Below are positions 16,759-24,965 of a DNA stretch of 34,307 bases, one piece after another (position 1 is the first letter of the stretch; each line of letters opens with the position of its first letter). Origin of the DNA: an uncultured Pelagibacteraceae bacterium (lineage in GTDB: Bacteria; Pseudomonadota; Alphaproteobacteria; Pelagibacterales; Pelagibacteraceae); contig CACJGR010000011.1 of the NCBI GenBank assembly GCA_902592985.1, positions 1-34,307 of the forward strand, read 5' to 3'. The position numbers were made by a program, and so were the translations under genes. The notes beneath the pieces are model-generated. The model was not told the DNA's origin, did not search any database, and was given only the letters and a program-made list of their open reading frames with translations.

Positions 16759-17342
16759 TTAATAAACCTGCTACCTGGAAATGTAATTGGAATTGATTTA
16801 AGATATTTTGGTAATTTATTTTTTTTGTAAGTTGCTACATTAATTTTTAAGTGTGAAACTATTCTTTTTTTAATTTTTAAATTTTTTTTCGATGATCTGT
16901 CAATTATACAGGCATATCCTAAAACTTTTGCTTTAGATTTATTAATAAGTTTAACGCATTCAAGACTTGATTTACCTGTGGTTATTACATCTTCAATAAT
17001 TAATACTTTAGAATTTTTTTTAATACTAAAGCCTCTTCTGAGAGTAAATTTGCCTTTAACTCTTTCACAAAATATAGTTTCTTTTTTTAATAATTTTCCA
17101 ATTTCATAACCTATAATAATACCGCCCATCGCAGGTGCCAAAATTAAATCAATTTTTTTAAAATTTTTTTTTATTTTTCTTGATAATGATTCACAAATTT
17201 TAGTTGCTATGTGGGGAAAGCTAAGCAGTTTTGCGCATTGTATATACTTGGAAGAATGTAATCCTGATGATAAGACAAAATGACCTTCTAATAATGCATT
17301 AGTTCTTTTTAAAATACTTAAAGATTTTTTTGGTGAAAGCAT
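16755..17342 (-). CDS. pyrE: Orotate phosphoribosyltransferase
   Basis: A 195-residue phosphoribosyltransferase of de novo pyrimidine synthesis that converts orotate and PRPP to OMP. Its N-terminal part (LKRTNALLEGHFVLSSGLHS) closely follows the family. The PRPP loop VLIIEDVITTGKSSLE is clear. The ATG at 17342 lies 44 bases inside the rel/spoT reading frame. It is chosen because MLSPKKSLSIL leads directly into the conserved N-terminus. Confidence 0.95.
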   Translation of the reverse strand: MLSPKKSLSILKRTNALLEGHFVLSSGLHSSKYIQCAKLLSFPHIATKICESLSRKIKKNFKKIDLILAPAMGGIIIGYEIGKLLKKETIFCERVKGKFTLRRGFSIKKNSKVLIIEDVITTGKSSLECVKLINKSKAKVLGYACIIDRSSKKNLKIKKRIVSHLKINVATYKKNKLPKYLKSIPITFPGSRFIK

Positions 17343-19059
17343 ATTTTTTAATTTTTTTATCCTCGTGTCTTATGATTTTAAACCTTAACTCCTTTTGTTT
17401 TAACTCACTAATAAAATTTGTAAAGTTTTTCAAATCAGTAATAATTAGATCAAAAGTAAAGTTAATATAATCTTTAGTTTTTTCTTTCATTTTCACACTA
17501 GAAATATTAAGTTTGTTTTCCCCTAACAAAGTAGTCACTTCCCCAAGTTTACCTGGTATATCTGGTAAAGAAATCCATAATGTTGTATTATATTGCTTTG
17601 TTTTAGGAAAATCAGATTTTTCTCTATTTTGCCAATATCTTCTTATTGCTGCTCTCGCTTTTCCTGTTTTTGTCAATGGTAGCCAATGTAAAGATGGAGA
17701 AACTTTTTTTGAAGTGACAATTTTAACCATATCTCCGTTTCTAAGAACAGTTTGTAAATCTTTTTCTATACCATTAATCACACAACCTGTTGCTGTGTCA
17801 CCAATTTTTGTATGTACCGCATAAGCAAAATCTATTGGTGTAGCATCTCTTGGTAATTTTATAATTGATCCCTTTGGCGTGAAACAAAACACGTTTTCTT
17901 GAAACATGTGAAGTTTAGTATATTCAAAAAAATGTTCTGGATTCTCATTTCTATCAATAATTTCAACAAGGTCTTTTAACCAATCATATTCTTTCCATGT
18001 TAATGAACTAAATTTTTCTGAGGATTTATATTTCCAATGCGATGCAATACCTCTTTCAGCAAATTCATGCATGGGCATTGTTCTTATTTGAATTTCGATA
18101 GGTCTTTTATTGGGTCCTATTATTGAAGTATGTAAAGATTGATATTTATTAATTTTTGGTGAAGAAATATAATCTTTAAATTTTCCAGGTATACAGTTCC
18201 ATTTACTATGAAAAATTCCTAACGCTTTGTAACAATCTTCAATCTTGTCTAATATAATTCGAAAACCAATTATATCTGAAATTTCTTCTAGAGAAATTCT
18301 TTTTTGTTGAAGTTTTCTCCAAATGGAAAAGGGAGTTTTTTCTCTGCCAATAATTTCTGCTTTTAAATGATGTTGGTTTAATAAATCACTAAATTGAAAA
18401 GATATGGAATTAAAACTATTTTCTTTATCTTCTTTTATTTCATCCAATCTCTTTTTAATTAATTTTCTAGCTTCATTGTTTAAAACTTTAAATGAAAGAT
18501 CTTCAAGTTCATCTCGAATTCTATTCATACCCATTCTGTCAGCTAGCGGCGCATAAATCTCCATAGTTTCTTTTGCTATACGTTCTTTTTTGTCATACTC
18601 ATTAATTGCATTAATTGTTCTCATGTTATGAAGTCTATCAGCTAATTTTACTAATAAAACACGAATATCTTTTGATGTGGCTAAAATTAATTTTCTAAAA
18701 TTTTCTGCTTTTGAATTAGTTTTTGCTTGATTTTCAAAAACTGAAATTTTTGTTACGCCATCAACTAGATCGGCAACTTCTTTACCAAATTCATTTTTAA
18801 TAGTTTCGTATGTTGCATAAGTATCTTCAATTGTATCGTGCAAAAGTCCAGTAGCGATTGTAGCACTATCGAGTTTTAACTCTGTTAAAATATTAGCGAC
18901 AGCTATAGGATGAATAATATACGGAGAGCCCTCATCTCGTTTTTGTTTTTCATGAGCCTTAACAGCAAAATCATACGCTTTGGACAAAGTTTCAGGATTT
19001 AGAAACTTATTGTATGATTTTATCTTATTAATTAAATCATTAGATTTTAGCATATACAT
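17299..19059 (-). CDS. Bifunctional (p)ppGpp synthase/hydrolase, shortened C-terminus
   Basis: 586 residues, much shorter than the usual 700-750 of Rel/SpoT. The HD hydrolase has HPIAVA, GLLHDTIEDT and KLADRLHNMRT. The synthetase has GREKTPFSIWRKL, SDIIGFRII, KDYISSPKINKYQSLH and PIEIQIRTMPMHEFAE. TGS begins about residue 389 (FCFTPKGSIIKLPRDATPI). The ACT domain begins near 493 (LWISLPDIPGKLGEVTTLLG). Only about 40 residues lie between TGS and ACT, so the helical and zinc-finger/CC region of the ribosome-sensing half is absent. Which alarmone activities it keeps is not known. It overlaps pyrE by 44 bases, with folK 13 bases upstream. Confidence 0.93.
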   Translation of the reverse strand: MYMLKSNDLINKIKSYNKFLNPETLSKAYDFAVKAHEKQKRDEGSPYIIHPIAVANILTELKLDSATIATGLLHDTIEDTYATYETIKNEFGKEVADLVDGVTKISVFENQAKTNSKAENFRKLILATSKDIRVLLVKLADRLHNMRTINAINEYDKKERIAKETMEIYAPLADRMGMNRIRDELEDLSFKVLNNEARKLIKKRLDEIKEDKENSFNSISFQFSDLLNQHHLKAEIIGREKTPFSIWRKLQQKRISLEEISDIIGFRIILDKIEDCYKALGIFHSKWNCIPGKFKDYISSPKINKYQSLHTSIIGPNKRPIEIQIRTMPMHEFAERGIASHWKYKSSEKFSSLTWKEYDWLKDLVEIIDRNENPEHFFEYTKLHMFQENVFCFTPKGSIIKLPRDATPIDFAYAVHTKIGDTATGCVINGIEKDLQTVLRNGDMVKIVTSKKVSPSLHWLPLTKTGKARAAIRRYWQNREKSDFPKTKQYNTTLWISLPDIPGKLGEVTTLLGENKLNISSVKMKEKTKDYINFTFDLIITDLKNFTNFISELKQKELRFKIIRHEDKKIKKYAFTKKIFKYFKKN

Positions 19060-19072
19060 TTATATCATTAAA

Positions 19073-19600
19073 TCAGGTAAGTTTAATAGATCTTAAATCT
19101 GCAAGGTTAATTTTTAATATTAATTTGCTAATATTTTCATTAGATTTTGGATGTATCCAATTTCTAGAAATTTCGAATAATGGGATCAGAACAAAATTTC
19201 TATTTTTTATTCTTGGATGTGGAACACTTAATTTGTATTTTCCTATCTCTATAGACATGCATTTTTTGTTATAATCGATAATATCAATATCACATGTTCT
19301 AGGATAATTTACAGGCATACTCTTTCTTCCTAATTTTTTTTCAATTGATTTTATTAATATAAACAAATTGTGTAAGTTTAATTTTGTTCTAATTTTTATA
19401 ATAATATTTAAATATTTTGGGAAATTTTTGTTTGGCCAAGAATAAGTTTCATAGTAATTAGAGCATTTAATAATTTTTATATTTTTGTTTGCTAATAATA
19501 ATTTAGCATTTTCAATGTTCATAATTCTAGAACCTAAATTAGATCCAAGTCCCAAAAATACAGTTTTAACTTGATTTTCTGAAGTATCTAGCTTTTTCAC
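19073..19600 (-). CDS. folK: 2-amino-4-hydroxy-6-hydroxymethyldihydropteridine pyrophosphokinase
   Basis: 175 residues if the GTG at 19600 is the start, which I choose because the conserved N-terminus [15 protein letters not shown] comes 13 residues later. No in-frame ATG occurs nearby, and starting at 19732 would force a long nonspecific extension inside smpB. The core [20 protein letters not shown] and [10 protein letters not shown] match FolK, which makes the pterin pyrophosphate used to build dihydropteroate. The 35-base overlap with smpB could couple their translation. The start remains uncertain. Confidence 0.87.
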   Translation of the reverse strand: MKKLDTSENQVKTVFLGLGSNLGSRIMNIENAKLLLANKNIKIIKCSNYYETYSWPNKNFPKYLNIIIKIRTKLNLHNLFILIKSIEKKLGRKSMPVNYPRTCDIDIIDYNKKCMSIEIGKYKLSVPHPRIKNRNFVLIPLFEISRNWIHPKSNENISKLILKINLADLRSIKLT

Positions 19601-20036
19601 GGTTCCAATCTCTTGTTTTTTTTGTATGTCGTTTATCGTAATGTTTTTTACCTTTGGCAATAGCAATTTCAATTTTAGCTTTTCCTTTTTTAAAATACAT
19701 TCTTGTAGGAACCAAAGTAAGACCGTCCTCATTTACTCTTCCAATCAATTTTTTAATTTCTTTTTTATTAAAAAGAAGCTTCCTCTCCGAGTATGGATTA
19801 TGATTAGAATAACTTGCTTGTTCGTATATAGGTATATGTGAATTAACTAAAAAAATTTCTCCTTTTTTTTCAATGGCGTAAGACTCTGCAATATTTATTT
19901 TTCCAGATCTTACAGATTTTATTTCGGATCCTTTCAATACTATGCCAGCTTCAATCAATTCATTAAAAAAATAATTAAATCTTGCTTTTCTATTTAAGCA
20001 AATTATTTTTAAACCACTATTGGTTTTTTGTTTCAT
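19566..20036 (-). CDS. smpB: SsrA-binding protein SmpB
   Basis: A 156-residue OB-fold protein that binds tmRNA in trans-translation. Motifs include [56 protein letters not shown] and the lysine-rich C-terminus [20 protein letters not shown]. The N-terminal NRKARFNYF segment also fits. The tmRNA gene itself is not in this window. It lies three bases downstream of dapA and overlaps folK. Confidence 0.96.
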   Translation of the reverse strand: MKQKTNSGLKIICLNRKARFNYFFNELIEAGIVLKGSEIKSVRSGKINIAESYAIEKKGEIFLVNSHIPIYEQASYSNHNPYSERKLLFNKKEIKKLIGRVNEDGLTLVPTRMYFKKGKAKIEIAIAKGKKHYDKRHTKKTRDWNREKARYFRKSS

Positions 20037-20039
20037 TAA

Positions 20040-20921
20040 TTAAATTAATTTAGCTGAACTTAATGCTACCTTAACTTCATCCTTGGTTTTTTTAGTAATT
20101 CTAACGAGTGGTAAACGAACTTCATCATCACAAAGACCTAGTACCTTCGCAGCATACTTAACTGGACTTGGGTTGCTTTCTATAAACATGGCTCTATGAA
20201 CAGGTTGTAATATTTTATCAACTCTTTCTGCTTCTTTTTGTTCATTATCACTTTTTGAAAGTGAAAATTTTTGAAAGTCTGAACACAGTTTTGGAGCTAT
20301 ATTTGCAGTTACGCTTATTGCACCAACGCCACCACGTTTATTAAATTCAAAAGCATTATCATCATTTCCAGTAAGTTGAACAAAATCATCACCTAGTTTT
20401 TTCTTTTGTTCATCTACCCTATCTAAAATTCCAGTCGCATCTTTAACTCCAATAATATTTTTTAGTTCAAATAATCTAGCCATTGTATCTACGCTCATGT
20501 CAATTACTGATCTTGAAGGTATGTTGTAAATAATAATAGGAATCCCACAGTCATCGTTAATTGCTTTGTAATGTTGATAAAGCCCTTCTTGTGTTGGTTT
20601 ATTATAGTAAGGTGTCACTACTAATGCACCATTAGCACCTACCTTTTCGGCATGTTTAGTAAGTGAAATTGCTTCTTTTGTAGAATTAGATCCTGTGCCT
20701 GCAATTACTGGAATAGTACCTTTGCTTTCTTTAATACATAATTCAATAACTTGTTGATGTTCTCGATGGCTTAAAGTTGGAGACTCTCCAGTAGTACCAG
20801 CTGGTACCAAACCATTTGTTCCATTTTTTAAATGAAAATGTATTAATTTAACATAAGCCTCAACATCAAGGTTATTATCCTTAAATGGTGTTATTAAAGC
20901 AACATTTGATCCTTTGAACAT
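20040..20921 (-). CDS. dapA: 4-hydroxy-tetrahydrodipicolinate synthase
   Basis: A 293-residue TIM-barrel aldolase in lysine and diaminopimelate synthesis. NGLVPAGTTGESPTLSHREH is the family signature around the Thr pair. VTPYYNKPTQEGLYQHY has the active-site Tyr, and NIIGVKDATGILDRV includes the Schiff-base Lys161. LTGNDDNAFEF supports this further. It diverges from slt across a 41-base gap and begins the minus-strand dapA-smpB-folK-rel run. Confidence 0.96.
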   Translation of the reverse strand: MFKGSNVALITPFKDNNLDVEAYVKLIHFHLKNGTNGLVPAGTTGESPTLSHREHQQVIELCIKESKGTIPVIAGTGSNSTKEAISLTKHAEKVGANGALVVTPYYNKPTQEGLYQHYKAINDDCGIPIIIYNIPSRSVIDMSVDTMARLFELKNIIGVKDATGILDRVDEQKKKLGDDFVQLTGNDDNAFEFNKRGGVGAISVTANIAPKLCSDFQKFSLSKSDNEQKEAERVDKILQPVHRAMFIESNPSPVKYAAKVLGLCDDEVRLPLVRITKKTKDEVKVALSSAKLI

Positions 20922-20962
20922 AAATACTTATAACATAGTTTACAGATTCATTTAGTAAATTT
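20922..20962. promoter_or_regulatory. Divergent promoter region, dapA and slt
   Basis: This 41-base gap lies between divergently read genes. It includes TATAAC (20929-20934) as a -10 candidate for slt, while on the minus strand TATAAG (20932-20927) sits five bases from the dapA ATG. The two candidates overlap, so both promoters would compete for the same DNA. No convincing -35 is visible. Confidence 0.4.
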
Positions 20963-23278
20963 ATGTCAACTAAAATATCATTTTTTTTAAATATTATCAT
21001 AGTATTTTTATTATACTGCGTCTTTTCACAAGCATCAGAAATAAAAATTATTCCTTTACAAAAACCTATTTTAAGTGATGAGGTTATAGAAAAAAAAATA
21101 ACTCAAAATATTATTAAACCAAAGAAAAAGCCTAAAAAAAAAATAATCACTAAAAAAAATGATGTAAAACCAAAAAAAAAGCCTAAAAAGAAAATTACTA
21201 AAGATGAAAAAATAAAACCACAAAAAAAACCTAAAGAAAAAGCTGTAAAAGATAAAAAAGTTGTAAAAGTTAAAGAAAAAAAATCTAAAGCAAGTTTAAT
21301 TCTGCCTAAAGAAAAACCCTTAATTGTAAAAAAAAAAATAAGTAAAGTACAAAAAAAATCAAAACATTACAGAAAAAAAGATTTTATTTTAGCTAAGAAA
21401 GCAATTACAGCAATGGAAAAAAAGAAATGGGTTAAAGCCTTATCTATTTCTAAAAAAGCTAAAGATAAATCCATATATAAATTTATCCAATGGCAACATT
21501 TACTTACTAAGGGAAACCAAGCTAGTTTCTATGATTATCAACAATTCATAAATAAAAATAAAAATTATCCAAGAATTAATAGATTAAGATATTTAGCGGA
21601 ACACAAATTATCTACAGAAAAGATCTCTTCCGGAAAAATAATAAAATGGTTTGCACAAAATGAACCTTTAAGTGGATTTGGTAAGTTAGTTCTAGGGGAA
21701 AGTTTAATTGCTACAGGTGATACTACTAAAGGCATAAAGTTAATTAAAGATGGATGGATAACCGCAAATTTAAGCAGATCCGATATGAAATTTTTTAGAA
21801 AAAAATATAAAAAATACCTAGTAGCAGATGATTATATTAAACGGGCAGATTATTTGTCTTGGGAAAATAAATTTTGGGATCTAAAAAGAATGCTGAGATA
21901 TTTGCCAAAAGATTATCAACTTCTTTATACAGCAAGACAATTATTAATGAGTAAATCTTATGGAGTTGATAATGCTATAAGTAAAGTTCCAAATAAATTT
22001 AAAAATGACGCTGGTTTAAATTATGATCGTCTAAAATGGAGACGTAAAAGAGGAAGACTTGATGATTCATTAGAAATTTTGCTTGAAATAAACAATAGCA
22101 AGAAATATTTAATAAGACCTGATAAATGGTGGAAAGAAAGAGCAATTATTTCAAGGTCACTCCTTTACAAAAAAAAATATGCGTTAGCGTATAAAATTAT
22201 CAGTCAACATGCTCTTGAAAATGGACCAGAGTATGCAGAAGCAGAATGGATGTGTGGTTGGATTGCCTTAAGTTTTTTGAATGATCCAATATTGGCAACT
22301 AAACACTTCAAAAATTTTTATAACAATGTTGGTTATCCAATTAGTTTATCACGTGGTGCTTATTGGCTTGGAAGATCTTACGAAAAAATGAATAATAAAA
22401 AAGAATCTTTTAAATGGTATGAAGAAGCAACTAAATATCTTACAACTTATTATGGCCAATTAGCTCATTTAAAAATTAAACCTAACGAAAAATTTGAATT
22501 AAGTGATCAAATAAAAATTGATGGTAAAATTAAAAAAAAGTTTTACGAAAAAGATTTAGTTAAAATTGTATTTTTGCTAGATGAATTGAATAAAAGTAAA
22601 TATACAAAAAATATTTTAAAGCATCTAGCTACAGAAAGTATTGCAAATGGTAGTGAGTTATTAGCCGCAGAGTTAGCAACAAACATTTCAAGATATGATT
22701 TTGCAATACAAATTGCAAAATTAGCTTCATATCAAAAAAGATTTCATAATGATTTTAATTATCCAATAATAAGTACACCAAAATTTATAAATGGACGTAA
22801 AATTCCTGAATCAGCATTTATTTTATCAATTATTAGGCAAGAAAGTGAGTTTGATTTAACAGCTCATAGTAGTGCTGGTGCAAAAGGATTAATGCAATTA
22901 ATGCCTTACACTGCTAAGCTCGTATCTAAGCAAGCAAAGTTACCGTATTCAAAATCTCGTTTAACCACTGATCCAGAATATAATATTAATTTAGGGTCAC
23001 ACTATATAGCAGGATTAATTTTGGAATATGATGGTGCATATCCTTTTGCCATAGCTGCTTATAATGCTGGACCTAAAAGAGTTAGATATTGGAAAAAAAT
23101 TAATAAAAACCCCCAAAAAAAACAAATTAACTATGTTGATTGGATAGAATTAATAAAATTTAAAGAAACTAGAAATTATGTTCAAAGAGTTTTAGAAAAT
23201 TACAATGTTTATAGATATATATTGGAAAAAAAACCTATCAAAATGAAAAATTTCTTTAAAAATGATCCTCTTTATTAA
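20963..23278 (+). CDS. slt: Soluble lytic murein transglycosylase with lysine-rich linker
   Basis: A 771-residue periplasmic peptidoglycan enzyme. Residues 1-25 are a signal peptide (hydrophobic NIIIVFLLYCVFSQA). Residues 51-138 are extremely rich in lysine and proline, with repeats of KPKKKPKKK type. Then come TPR-like helical repeats (about 140-560) and the C-terminal SLT domain. The catalytic Glu627 is in IIRQESEFDLTAH, and SSAGAKGLMQLMPYTAK and FAIAAYNAGPKRV are SLT-specific. Enzymes of this family cut between MurNAc and GlcNAc and leave anhydro ends. The stop codon lies directly next to the tRNA-Ser 3' end. Confidence 0.93.
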   Translation: MSTKISFFLNIIIVFLLYCVFSQASEIKIIPLQKPILSDEVIEKKITQNIIKPKKKPKKKIITKKNDVKPKKKPKKKITKDEKIKPQKKPKEKAVKDKKVVKVKEKKSKASLILPKEKPLIVKKKISKVQKKSKHYRKKDFILAKKAITAMEKKKWVKALSISKKAKDKSIYKFIQWQHLLTKGNQASFYDYQQFINKNKNYPRINRLRYLAEHKLSTEKISSGKIIKWFAQNEPLSGFGKLVLGESLIATGDTTKGIKLIKDGWITANLSRSDMKFFRKKYKKYLVADDYIKRADYLSWENKFWDLKRMLRYLPKDYQLLYTARQLLMSKSYGVDNAISKVPNKFKNDAGLNYDRLKWRRKRGRLDDSLEILLEINNSKKYLIRPDKWWKERAIISRSLLYKKKYALAYKIISQHALENGPEYAEAEWMCGWIALSFLNDPILATKHFKNFYNNVGYPISLSRGAYWLGRSYEKMNNKKESFKWYEEATKYLTTYYGQLAHLKIKPNEKFELSDQIKIDGKIKKKFYEKDLVKIVFLLDELNKSKYTKNILKHLATESIANGSELLAAELATNISRYDFAIQIAKLASYQKRFHNDFNYPIISTPKFINGRKIPESAFILSIIRQESEFDLTAHSSAGAKGLMQLMPYTAKLVSKQAKLPYSKSRLTTDPEYNINLGSHYIAGLILEYDGAYPFAIAAYNAGPKRVRYWKKINKNPQKKQINYVDWIELIKFKETRNYVQRVLENYNVYRYILEKKPIKMKNFFKNDPLY
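21113..21376 (+). repeat. Lysine-rich repeat segment within slt
   Basis: This stretch encodes residues 51-138 of the transglycosylase. Three related units of 17, 16 and 16 residues can be set in register: IKPKKKPKKKIITKKND, VKPKKKPKKKITKDEK and IKPQKKPKEKAVKDKK, followed by a looser Lys-rich tail. In DNA this is long A-runs separated by CCT and CCA, so slippage could change the repeat number. Confidence 0.75.
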
Positions 23279-23371
23279 TGGCGGAAAGGGAGGGATTCGA
23301 ACCCTCGGTACACCTTTCGACGTACGACGAGTTAGCAACCCGTTGGTTTAAACCAGCTCACCCACCTTTCC
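23279..23371 (-). tRNA. tRNA-Ser (anticodon GCU)
   Basis: A 93-base class II tRNA on the minus strand, with encoded CCA. The acceptor arms GGAAAGG and CCTTTCC pair perfectly, with G as discriminator. The anticodon loop is TTGCTAA, giving anticodon GCU, which reads AGC and AGU codons. The T arm is GAGGG-TTCGAAT-CCCTC. The long variable arm has a seven-base stem GTACGTC/GGTGTAC with a GAAA tetraloop, typical of tRNA-Ser. The 3' CCA directly adjoins the slt stop codon. Confidence 0.96.
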
Positions 23372-23436
23372 GTTGATACCTGTGTAACTTGAAATCATTG
23401 AATATTCAATATTAATCAAGTATTTTCTGGCAAACT
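23372..23436. promoter_or_regulatory. Divergent promoter region, tRNA-Ser and soxB
   Basis: 65 bases separate the tRNA 5' end from soxB. On the plus strand TTGAAA (23389-23394) with TATTAA (23410-23415) could be the -35 and -10 of soxB, with a 15-base spacer. On the minus strand TTGAAT within the palindrome 23398-23409 could be the tRNA -35. The palindrome TTGAATATTCAA lies between the soxB candidate elements, a place where an operator would act. No glycine riboswitch is visible. Confidence 0.45.
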
Positions 23437-24690
23437 ATGAAAAACAAATATTCAATATTTGCTTTAATAAAAAATGCTTTTACTTATCATGAAAACTGGC
23501 AGCGCGCATGGAGAGACCCTTTACCTAAAAAAGAATATGATGTTGTAATTGTTGGTGGTGGAGGACATGGCCTTGCTACTGCTTATTATTTAGCAAAAAA
23601 GCACGGCATGAAAAATATCGCTGTTGTTGAAAAAGGTTGGATTGGTGGTGGAAATACAGGAAGAAATACAACAATAATTAGATCAAATTATTTATGGGAT
23701 GCTAGCGCAGGTTTATACGACCATGCTTTGAAAATTTGGGAAGGATTATCTCAAGAATTAAATTATAATGTAATGTTTAGTCAAAGAGGAGTTATGAATT
23801 TAGCTCATAACCTTCAAGATGTAAGAGATTTAAAAAGAAGAACACATGCAAATAGATTAAATGGTATTGATTCAGTTTGGTTAAATACTGAAGAAGTAAA
23901 AAAATTTTGTCCAATAATTAATACTTCACCTAACATTAGATATCCAGTTTTAGGAGGGACTTTACAAAAAAGAGCTGGCACAGCAAGACATGATGCTGTT
24001 GCATGGGGTTATGCTCGAGGAGCTGATGCTATGGGTGTTGATATTATTCAAAATTGTGAAGTTAAAAACATAAAAAGAAACGGTGATAGTATTGAAGGTA
24101 TAGAAACAACAAAAGGATTTATAAAAGCAAAAAAAATTGGAGTAGTTGCTGCTGGACACTCTAGTGTTATTGCAAATATGGTTGATTTAAAATTGCCCCT
24201 TGAGAGTAAACCTTTACAAGCGTTGGTATCTGAACCGGTAAAACCTATTATAGATACAGTAGTTATGTCAAACGCAGTTCATGCTTATATAAGTCAATCA
24301 GATAAAGGTGAATTAGTTATTGGTGCAGGAACTGATGCTTACGTTTCATACACACAAAGAGGAAGTCATGACGTAGTTGAAGGAACTTTAAAAGCAATAT
24401 TAGAGCTCTACCCTATTTTTAGTAGAATGAAAATGTTACGACAATGGGGAGGTATCGTTGATATTTGTCCAGATGCTAGCCCGATCATCAGCAAAACACA
24501 TATTAAGGGATTATATTTTAATTGTGGATGGGGAACAGGTGGATTTAAAGCAACACCAGGGTCAGGTGATTTGTTTGCTCACACTATTGCTAATGATGAG
24601 CCTCACAAATTAAATGCTGATTTTAATATAAATAGATTTGTAAGTGGCGATCTAGTTGATGAACACGGAGCAGCTGCTGTAGCACACTAA
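23437..24690 (+). CDS. soxB: Sarcosine oxidase beta subunit
   Basis: A 417-residue flavoprotein subunit of heterotetrameric sarcosine oxidase, which demethylates sarcosine to glycine with formation of 5,10-methylene-THF. The N-terminal FAD-binding fingerprint is [20 protein letters not shown] (residues about 36-55). [19 protein letters not shown] and [16 protein letters not shown] follow. His185 in the latter corresponds to the residue that carries covalent FMN in characterised enzymes. [18 protein letters not shown] and [14 protein letters not shown] form the C-terminal flavin site. The start codon sits among palindromic repeats. Its stop overlaps soxD by one base. Confidence 0.95.
   Translation: MKNKYSIFALIKNAFTYHENWQRAWRDPLPKKEYDVVIVGGGGHGLATAYYLAKKHGMKNIAVVEKGWIGGGNTGRNTTIIRSNYLWDASAGLYDHALKIWEGLSQELNYNVMFSQRGVMNLAHNLQDVRDLKRRTHANRLNGIDSVWLNTEEVKKFCPIINTSPNIRYPVLGGTLQKRAGTARHDAVAWGYARGADAMGVDIIQNCEVKNIKRNGDSIEGIETTKGFIKAKKIGVVAAGHSSVIANMVDLKLPLESKPLQALVSEPVKPIIDTVVMSNAVHAYISQSDKGELVIGAGTDAYVSYTQRGSHDVVEGTLKAILELYPIFSRMKMLRQWGGIVDICPDASPIISKTHIKGLYFNCGWGTGGFKATPGSGDLFAHTIANDEPHKLNADFNINRFVSGDLVDEHGAAAVAH
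23445..23461. promoter_or_regulatory. 17-bp perfect odd palindrome in the soxB start region
   Basis: CAAATATTCAATATTTG has perfect eight-base arms around a central C and lies in codons 3-9 of soxB. Thirteen of its bases (AATATTCAATATT) recur at 23401-23413, 46 bases upstream in the promoter region. Paired copies either side of a start are typical of operator sites, but no binding protein is identified. Confidence 0.4.
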
Positions 24691-24965
24691 TGTTTTTAAT
24701 TAATTGTCCTTATTGTGGTGAAAGAGACCAGAGTGAATTTTCTGCTGGTGGCGAAGCTCATATTGTTAGACCAAAACAACCTACAGAATTAAGTGATGAT
24801 CAATGGGCAGAATTCTTATTTATGAGAAAGAATATTAAGGGCGTTCAGTTTGAAAGATGGAACCATGCTCATGGATGTAGAAAATGGTTTAATATGATTA
24901 GGGACACATCCAATGATAAAATTCAAGCTGTTTATAAAATGGGTGAAAAACCTCCAATAAAATAA
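24690..24965 (+). CDS. soxD: Sarcosine oxidase delta subunit
   Basis: A 91-residue zinc-binding subunit. Cys6 and Cys9 in NCPYCGERD, with His59, His61 and Cys63 in WNHAHGCRKWF, are the expected zinc ligands. The pattern PYCGxRxxxEF...W.....N..G.....W.H..GCR.WF is diagnostic of the SoxD family. It is linked by TAATG overlaps to soxB upstream and soxA downstream, which indicates strict co-translation of the four subunits. Confidence 0.95.
   Translation: MFLINCPYCGERDQSEFSAGGEAHIVRPKQPTELSDDQWAEFLFMRKNIKGVQFERWNHAHGCRKWFNMIRDTSNDKIQAVYKMGEKPPIK

Noticed and set aside
21113..21376. Lysine-rich region as a separate histone-like or TonB-like gene
   Set aside because: It is in frame with an N-terminal signal peptide and with the transglycosylase domains, so it is a segment of one protein.
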